A DNA stretch of 36,791 nucleotides from the NCBI GenBank assembly GCA_016201735.1, contig JACQCH010000039.1:1-36791 (forward strand), in the 5' to 3' direction. The position numbers and the translations under genes were made by a program. Shown here one piece after another: positions 32,401 to 36,791 of this stretch (the first letter of the stretch is position 1; each line of letters starts with the position of its first letter). The notes under the pieces were generated by a model, which worked only from the letters and a program-made list of their open reading frames with translations, had not been told where the DNA came from and did no database searches. This stretch comes from Candidatus Omnitrophota bacterium. Lineage in GTDB: Bacteria > Omnitrophota > Gorgyraeia > 1-14-0-20-64-10.

Positions 32401-35400
32401 TGCCCCAGGTGGGTGATGCGGATGACCATTTGGCAACCCTCTCGGTTCCGGCGCCGACGCCGGTTCGAGGAACGCTGCAGATCGTTTCTTACACCGGATC
32501 CACCTCGCCGCCGGACATCAGCATGCTGGATCTGATGCGGCTGGCCTGGGCCAAGCGGATCTCGGTTCCAGGCGACGGGGATGGAGACGGGGTCGTTGCT
32601 GCCGGTGAAACCACCACCGATCCGAAGAAGGTCCTGGAGTACATCCGGCAGGGCGGCAAGGAGATCACGATTCCGTGGGACACCAACGGGGACGGCCAGA
32701 TCGGATCGGATGAGACCGTGACGGTTCAGCAGGCCGGGTTGGATCTCTCGGTTCTGTTGACGGATCAGCGGGATGCTCTGCTCAACGGGCAGGCCATCTC
32801 GCTGTCTCAGCGCCAAATTATTTCCTTCGTCAATTACACCGGGTCCGGCGCTCCTCCCACATTAGATCAGATCCAGCTCTCTGAGGCCGATCGGAACAAC
32901 CTGATGCTGGGGCAGGATGTCACGGTCGCGGTCAACGGAGACTCGGCGACGATCCGGCGCTTCAAGCCGGACACGGCAAGCAAGTTCGTCACCATTTCCA
33001 AATGGGTCAACGCGGACGGAACGGCCGGGACAGGCACGCCGCCTTCCTTGGACGGGATCTCGTTGGACGATCAGCAGTGGGCCGACCTGCAGAAATTCGG
33101 CGGGGAGATCACGGTGACCCTGGCCGACGGGACCCAGGTGACGCTGAAGTCTCAAGGCGGGCTGGCGGAGGATCAGAACAGCCGGCTCGGCGTCGGCGAC
33201 ACCACCTTGGTCCGGGGCTTGGTCGCCACCAACTTCGATTCCGACGGAAAAGCGACGAGCGGGGTCGTTCAGGAGCAGACTCTCTCCAACATTCAAATGC
33301 AGGCGACTTATTCCCAGGGGATCATCAATTACTTCGGCAATCCGGCCGACTTGAAGCTGGAATTTATTCAGAATGCGGATGGGACGACGACCCGCCGGTA
33401 TCTTTATGCTGCGGACGACCCAGCCCGGCAGATGACGATCGACATTAACCCAGACCAGTTCCTGGAGGCCTACCGACCCCAGATGGAGGGAACGCTTCGA
33501 ATCACCCATACCTTGGACTACGGCTGGATGCCGGCCGTCACCGGCTGGGATGAGATGAATGGGGATCAGGTTGTCCAGCATCACGACGGAGCGACGGAAC
33601 TGCCGCCGGCCCTCAATACCGTTCGGCTCACCGAACAACAGAGGCTGGATCTGGAGGCGGGCAGCTCGGTGGTCCTGACCACCCCGGACAAGAAATATCA
33701 AATCACCATCCAGAAATCCGCGGTGGATCCGGCTTCGTTGACCGATCAGCAGGTCAAGGACTTGAAGGCCGGTCGGTTCCTCTGGGTTGGGAGCGATCTT
33801 TTGGGGCTTCTGACGGTTTCGTCAGGAATTTATTACCTGACCAGCAAGACCACGGAGATTTATCAGGTGGAAGAGAATGCCGCCGGCATTCTCACCGTGA
33901 GAAAGAAAGACGCGCAGGGAGCTTGGACCGAGGATGTCACCGGCTCCTTCGATCAGAAGGAGATGAAGTCATTCCGGGATGCGGTCAGCCAGATCACCAA
34001 GAAACCGACGGAGGGCAGTTCGGACAAATCTCAAGCCAGTTCCGCCCCGGTGGGTTTGAGCCAGCCGATCGCTGTTGATCCGATGCAGGATGAATCCGAC
34101 ACGGACTTGGACGGCAATCGGACGGAGACGGCCCGGATGGCCCGCGTGATCTCCGTCGCGGTGACGGGCGGGACCGATTTCCCCCAGATCTCCGGGTTCG
34201 ACCTATCCGACTCCATGAGCTTAGTGGGCCTGCTGGATTCTTGGGGAAAAGGAGATTTTAAGGATTACAACGGATTCGGCTACCGGTTTGAGCATGCTCC
34301 TGATTTGCCGCCGATTGTCGGGGTCATCGGAGCCAAGGTGCTGATGGGATCGGTGCGGCTGCCTAAGCCGCCGGCCGTCGTCGGCGCCTCGGCGGGTTCG
34401 AATGATTGGAGCGGCACCAATGTGACTTACACGGAGATCACCGGGTCTACTCCTCCCAACGATACCGGTGGAAGCAATCCCTTAGCAGAACAGGTGTACG
34501 CCAAGATCGACCAGACCCTGCGGGATCTGATGTCGACCTTGGGCGGGGCGGCGGCCGGGGCGTTGGGAATTTTAAGCGACGTCCGGATCGTCGATCTGAT
34601 CAACCGCCTCCGGAATGCTTTCGGCGGATTCATCATCAACTGCGGGGCGATTGCACTCTCCGCCTTCCTGCAGGCCCGCGGCTACTTGGCCGATGCGGCG
34701 GATCAGGTGACGGCGGCCGCCCGGTTGATGGTCCGGCAGCTGGTCGATTTTGGAGAAAAGATGATCGTTCAGAGTCTGGTCGGCCCCGCCATCTCCGCCT
34801 ACACCATTCGGATGGTCGCCGATGAGATGGCCGGGGAATCGATGCAGACGATCCAGGTGGGGCCCAATTCAGAGGGGCTGTATCTTCGGATCTTGAGCGC
34901 TTCCGCGATGGCGGCGATCATCCATTTCGCCGACCACTGGGTGACCTTCCTTGGTTTGGTGCAGGGAACGGACGGGACAACTTTAGTGCGATACATCGAT
35001 TCGGATAATCAGGAACATGACCTTGACCTTGTTGATTTTCTCTCTCGCTGGAGGGTCGGCGGTGGTTTTGCCTTGGTGACGAAGACCAATCTCTCATCGG
35101 GAAGCGGAAGCACGCCGGGGCCGCCCGGGCTTCCTCCCACTCCGAGCGGACCCTCAACCGGACAAACGCCCCTTTCCGTCCGTCCGATCGAAGGAACGAA
35201 AGAGCATCTCATCTTCGCTCCTCCCATCGATCCTCATCAGCTCCTGACCGGTGCCCAGCCGATTCCTCTTCTAACCGCCAAGAACATCGACCGGATCGAC
35301 CTCGACGGCACGGCTTCCCATACCGACAACTACCTCCAGTACGACTACAACGAGGAAGGGAAGCTGGTTGGAGGCGTGGGATCCTCGACGACCTACGGGG

Positions 35401-36791
35401 AAACCGTCTTCGGCGAGAAATTCAGCAGCAGCACGCAGGATACTTACATCACCATCCAAGGACAGTTGAAGGTTGCCCAGTCCGTGACGACGAGGACCAG
35501 CTCCCGGCTGGATGGTACCGTGGTGGTCGACACCGGCGAAACCAACTTCGAATATACGAACAACCGGCCGGGCGATCGGGAGGCGCTGATGGCTTCTGCC
35601 TTCTACCGGAATCCGGACGGGACGATCCAGGACCGGTTCCTGCTGCCCAACGGCCGGGTTCGGCGCGGCCTAGTAAGGAGTGTCACCGGCACCGCTTCCT
35701 CTACATGGGTTACCGCCTTCGGTGAGACCGGCGATTCCACCACCGCGCAGAACTACGACATCACCGCGGCCGGAGCCAGGGTAACCCTCTCCGACACGCA
35801 GTCCTCCACTCATGGCATCGATGGGACGGAAACGACCTCCACACAGGTCCGGCAATTTACCTTTGATCCGGCCACCGGGGTTCTCGTGTCGGCCAGCGGA
35901 TTCACCCGCAGCCACTCCACCGATCCCTTCGGGGCGGTAACCGATACTTGGACTACGCCTACCTATCTCATCCTCAATAACCAAGCGCAGGAAGTTGAGG
36001 CATTCACCAGATCGAATACGGTCACCTTAGCCGGAGACGTGATCGATGAGGTTTCTAATGATGAGATTCTAGTCACCACCGGTACGGAAGATCCGGCAAC
36101 TTTGCCGGCCGAATACAGCAACCCATTGCTTGATGGGACTCGTCCTCCCACTGGTCGAGTTTGGGCAGGACTGCAATATGGAAGGAGACAGCAGCTGTTA
36201 ACGGCCGCGCAGATAGAAACTCTGGCACAGGTTGGTTGCGACGTGAGCGCGGCAACCTTAACAGCAATAATGGGAATTGGATTGGTGTATCCAAGGACGG
36301 GGCTATTGCTTCATCCTGGGTCGTTGTCTGTGACCCGTAGCTGGGATGGGTCCAGCACCTACGCCACAAGTTGGCGCCAGTACCAGGTGGTCATGGGGAA
36401 TACGGCAAATCTGCTGAGGCAGACGACCTTCACGATGGGTTTGGATGGGGCGCAGAACTTTCATGGGTCGGTGGGTACGTTTGTTAATGAGTTTAATGAT
36501 CCCATCTTGAAGGCGAGGATCACAGGGCGGCGTGATACGTTGGCGACAACGGCGCAGCTGGAGATTCTGGAGGAGGCGGGTCTTACGATTGGCCCCCTCG
36601 TGGGGACCGTGCTTGGTTCCGGGGTCGCCGGCGCCGCCGGCAATCTGCTGCTGGCCGGCATTTTCGGCGCTGGTTTTCAGTGGGACGGTTCCAGCGACTA
36701 TTCGGTGACGACCAACAAGTATCTGACGACGGTGGTTGCCAACCAGGTGATCACTCCCGAGACCCAGACGGTGGGCGGCGGTTTCAGAGCC
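26412..36791 (+). CDS. Giant secreted protein, at least 3,460 codons, open at the window edge
   Basis: One frame stays open from TGA 26301 to the window edge. TTG 26412 (AGGA at 26401-26404) or GTG 26421 is the likely start. A signal peptide follows: KRRPILR, hydrophobic FISAVTCFTFIL, end near TASA. Residues 40-110 look helical; then come long beta-rich stretches with YD/RHS-like strands (FAYDHLARVMEFTEET near 919). Three EF-hand loops are visible: DNNGDGDTDDPE (1483), DGDGDGVVAAGE (2055), DTNGDGQIGSDE (2090). Six or so units of the type LTxxQxxxLxxG plus a beta-hairpin lie at 32300-33800. About 2690-2890 is a C39-like peptidase: INCGAIALSAFLQ with C2744, ADHWVTFLG with H2842, and YIDSD with D2863. 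A Pro/Gly-rich linker and more repeats follow. It is probably a surface or extracellular protein under c-di-GMP control. Confidence 0.85.
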   Translation, partial: MRGVIIPLDSPKRRPILRFISAVTCFTFILTQAPFIRTASALPTHPTGAENIANLNSIANASNLVKFEQSIRNLQESIEQKRKYNVAMASLIAGARIIRGIESHVNEIAQGAQTIYQVSSGGTNVIDTLAGVAGGYNIAAPGDILSITTSANGIGGVGIVKPGAIEFNYSIQRQKDERFPVLKIYFKNGQVSRITNERINSPGGPFYRDTLFHQYHNGLPISYQAFEYRVIDDLPHDAFPGGVLPLRDITWTGKWSEDSKFYASKTTQAKKKLLEEAIDTITYTAYTPGDIRRIMDKIAEVTQNGDSPAWVKAMQQALAPGGGIRLGVVDERRDLVEKFYRAHDGQGRPTHWHEVRTDYSGMTEPAGVTDAQVTVDYIDDSEKKIRTYNEVGTHKAMFVSPSGYQRYADWSTQILDHPEAFPQEQVDAARHVREMMNPGGQLTPNQRYESTFTLVRTYGSNDYNDKEDPIHWKERRTSSTGPDTEIETTMTYDSEQRMVRQVDEIREKGSYSAADIDSYWDLVRRIKAKGVDATAADVQRAGDLRLKLDSGEISIETPFVRNQKVTRDGFVYNDSRLSVEWIQTAQVGGTETRERFLTYYNDGLGRNRELLVYTDEKTRLEDDVRQKLREQALAILRNPDSTEAGLKAAQETLAFLRSEQVPTVFSRSSIRYRGKIIYNASNLPIEYTEVTTSNADRIATQSHVQAIVYNPIGLELSSFSQIQRTGTGTRNAYFLSDGTTELTAQTAPMLRSLLAAYYSTGKQAAIQDLIDLGEIQAFDAQGNSITEQQIEGILRANPIVINQATTGKLVDQGILVKQPDGSYTDGDGNVRSQAEIDALIAQYTVTRPRTIDEAIQDGYLKLLDRSGNPLDESSVAVLLRRHSLEPHVPTLDELVTRGALKKVEGVSYTLDQASNVFRHGFAYDHLARVMEFTEETTNPSDGIKTTTHLYGITHDSQGRQTSSVQEVRRQGTGLRTTLFSEGEELSALDLQEQLPKAWLADWNGFELREVEAPIDLTVITYQQETNYYGFSTLAEGGRSIISTRGGPRDGVTATEETSLTRFNDKGQLLSQFVKTQQSGVDTISLPYIGDERLTIERMQALQQSFPDLTVKDMFDVGLLRMVKQPSIMNNGTQTYRSGMEYEKETGFLKKQMELTSSDQSPGSTTVDFLDASYSSTGQLLFSRTKNRSTLFDLEGSSDLMTFNALDPKGQLRYAEAVGTQSNSDLFGSGSDRLVRRYSVGVNGQSKLVADISMGLARELDGSAFQIGERTTYQYDAFGNVVHADGSSTRIGTDVWGNFSKRSQHTLYGVINGDPKAALTFSTDPSELGKPEPLGTGATFSLLKDQAKQQGITGSAPAPFLANPQDYDKVTVADLSLFQVYKFLQKSDGKLTGALIDIPGVQIPVLNVNDINVDAAGVITIDSGSGYNHAKYVVQTLSDGTVQTTRYSFKSENFTSKEVEAQVMITASSNGVTTTTDQSISFKDNNGDGDTDDPEDRVDATTRVVNAIGLISVTSQYTDGNVNGTVAISGIGYQASIFNVTNVTLNTDQITVEGTGVTFTINQGASGTTITKKVADNLDQTQNQSVTIQRLTRQDGDLTVSTLLTVVRNSQDQVTKATWVDEVSQTAWATLTARWDDHGTASDLADDTAAVIINGEQGYTTHYFGKVTDIGFAAGDPEQVAFVDHASDGTDHTYRIQRGNSALTVQDTTASTQTETSRIGGTITTLYRNADGTVAQTIRVEEGTYLTKIRTYQGDYQADAPDQNVVIGEDVIGQGFTRTDLHIDSDGNLVWADANGDVVRSNTNPGSDYHLLTTQRTIFYLTDSNIPSQIARITYDANDSAVASPTGDIRDVYMEQYNDSGAAVKVMQVARQGGEIQWARQQKYDQSGSRQIFNLVMKTHEDGSQYRDLVGIFTDASGARTRIFAIPDNTVMDGSFPKRAILEIANSEQVAPLRIYVESGDPATLAADLSTLTEDQWDGLLGGPIDLTVNGQTYTVRLPQVGDADDHLATLSVPAPTPVRGTLQIVSYTGSTSPPDISMLDLMRLAWAKRISVPGDGDGDGVVAAGETTTDPKKVLEYIRQGGKEITIPWDTNGDGQIGSDETVTVQQAGLDLSVLLTDQRDALLNGQAISLSQRQIISFVNYTGSGAPPTLDQIQLSEADRNNLMLGQDVTVAVNGDSATIRRFKPDTASKFVTISKWVNADGTAGTGTPPSLDGISLDDQQWADLQKFGGEITVTLADGTQVTLKSQGGLAEDQNSRLGVGDTTLVRGLVATNFDSDGKATSGVVQEQTLSNIQMQATYSQGIINYFGNPADLKLEFIQNADGTTTRRYLYAADDPARQMTIDINPDQFLEAYRPQMEGTLRITHTLDYGWMPAVTGWDEMNGDQVVQHHDGATELPPALNTVRLTEQQRLDLEAGSSVVLTTPDKKYQITIQKSAVDPASLTDQQVKDLKAGRFLWVGSDLLGLLTVSSGIYYLTSKTTEIYQVEENAAGILTVRKKDAQGAWTEDVTGSFDQKEMKSFRDAVSQITKKPTEGSSDKSQASSAPVGLSQPIAVDPMQDESDTDLDGNRTETARMARVISVAVTGGTDFPQISGFDLSDSMSLVGLLDSWGKGDFKDYNGFGYRFEHAPDLPPIVGVIGAKVLMGSVRLPKPPAVVGASAGSNDWSGTNVTYTEITGSTPPNDTGGSNPLAEQVYAKIDQTLRDLMSTLGGAAAGALGILSDVRIVDLINRLRNAFGGFIINCGAIALSAFLQARGYLADAADQVTAAARLMVRQLVDFGEKMIVQSLVGPAISAYTIRMVADEMAGESMQTIQVGPNSEGLYLRILSASAMAAIIHFADHWVTFLGLVQGTDGTTLVRYIDSDNQEHDLDLVDFLSRWRVGGGFALVTKTNLSSGSGSTPGPPGLPPTPSGPSTGQTPLSVRPIEGTKEHLIFAPPIDPHQLLTGAQPIPLLTAKNIDRIDLDGTASHTDNYLQYDYNEEGKLVGGVGSSTTYGETVFGEKFSSSTQDTYITIQGQLKVAQSVTTRTSSRLDGTVVVDTGETNFEYTNNRPGDREALMASAFYRNPDGTIQDRFLLPNGRVRRGLVRSVTGTASSTWVTAFGETGDSTTAQNYDITAAGARVTLSDTQSSTHGIDGTETTSTQVRQFTFDPATGVLVSASGFTRSHSTDPFGAVTDTWTTPTYLILNNQAQEVEAFTRSNTVTLAGDVIDEVSNDEILVTTGTEDPATLPAEYSNPLLDGTRPPTGRVWAGLQYGRRQQLLTAAQIETLAQVGCDVSAATLTAIMGIGLVYPRTGLLLHPGSLSVTRSWDGSSTYATSWRQYQVVMGNTANLLRQTTFTMGLDGAQNFHGSVGTFVNEFNDPILKARITGRRDTLATTAQLEILEEAGLTIGPLVGTVLGSGVAGAAGNLLLAGIFGAGFQWDGSSDYSVTTNKYLTTVVANQVITPETQTVGGGFRA
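32574..32714 (+). other. Two EF-hand-type calcium-binding loops in the giant protein
   Basis: Residues 2055-2066 read DGDGDGVVAAGE and residues 2090-2101 read DTNGDGQIGSDE. Both fit the 12-residue loop pattern with acidic or Asn side chains at 1, 3 and 5, Gly at 6, a hydrophobic residue at 8 and Glu at 12. Calcium could stiffen the chain outside the cell. A third, less regular loop is at 30858-30893. Confidence 0.7.
34480..35060 (+). other. C39-like cysteine-peptidase domain inside the giant protein
   Basis: INCGAIALSAFLQARGY resembles the (Q/N)CGxxxL helix start of papain-like C39 peptidases, with C2744 as the nucleophile candidate. About 98 residues on, ADHWVTFLGLV offers H2842, and RYIDSDN offers D2863, with spacing close to C39 enzymes. 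The usual oxyanion-hole Gln is replaced by Asn, so activity is uncertain. A Pro-rich linker ends the domain. Confidence 0.55.

Noticed and set aside
30936-32816. A 626-codon open frame on the minus strand
   Set aside because: It lies wholly antisense to the giant gene, has a low-complexity Arg/Gly/Pro composition and no motif; it is a side effect of GC-rich codon use.
32300-33800. Repeats as a CRISPR array
   Set aside because: The repeats are at the protein level and diverged in DNA; there are no short identical direct repeats with unique spacers anywhere in the window.

Overview
The window looks like chromosomal DNA from an uncultivated Gram-negative bacterium of moderately high GC. TolC, membrane-fusion and RND proteins imply an outer membrane, and the tRNA gene lacks an encoded CCA. 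The lineage cannot be fixed from sequence alone. A giant secreted YD/EF-hand-type protein recalls what is known of Omnitrophota, while a c-di-GMP-I riboswitch and a ChdC/HemQ also fit Nitrospirota- or NC10-like genomes.

Layout. 1-2800: the end of an unknown gene, a Phd/RelE-type toxin-antitoxin pair with its operator, a class I fructose-bisphosphate aldolase on the minus strand, a cold-shock gene with a structured leader, and a GGQ release-factor-like rescue protein. 2795-5848: a secreted lectin-fold protein, a chromate-transporter-family protein and YchF. 6274-13881: a tightly packed operon of aspartase/fumarase, MetE-like, LarE, endonuclease IV, PP-loop tRNA thiolase, ChdC/HemQ, a second MetE-like and a VIT1-like transporter. 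13890-14674: a promoter, tRNA-Glu(CTC) and two small genes. 14726-25549: an efflux locus with an AMIN-TolC outer-membrane protein, an adaptor and two RND permeases; the first permease ends in a cytoplasmic winged-helix domain. 25550-26411: an AT-rich leader with a c-di-GMP-I riboswitch. 26412 to the window edge: one uninterrupted reading frame of at least 3,460 codons, a giant secreted protein carrying EF-hand loops, repeats and an embedded C39-like cysteine-peptidase domain.

Two kinds of dispersed element run through the window. The first is a structured RNA-like element, present three times (5851-6250 plus; 21858-22260 minus; 25586-25759 minus). Its three stems are conserved by compensatory changes while the primary sequence differs. 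It resembles, from memory only, HEARO/omega-RNA elements, but no IscB/IsrB gene is in the window. The second is a set of short palindromic repeats that repeatedly sit inside functional sequence: in the 5' ends of nfo and chdC, in frame inside ychF and the second RND gene, in the distal stem of the riboswitch, and between the riboswitch and the giant gene.

The most notable items are the covarying RNA family, the riboswitch whose P3 extension is a genomic repeat and whose P1 can cover a Shine-Dalgarno sequence ahead of a giant exported protein, and the RND-winged-helix fusion that could act as a membrane-anchored regulator.
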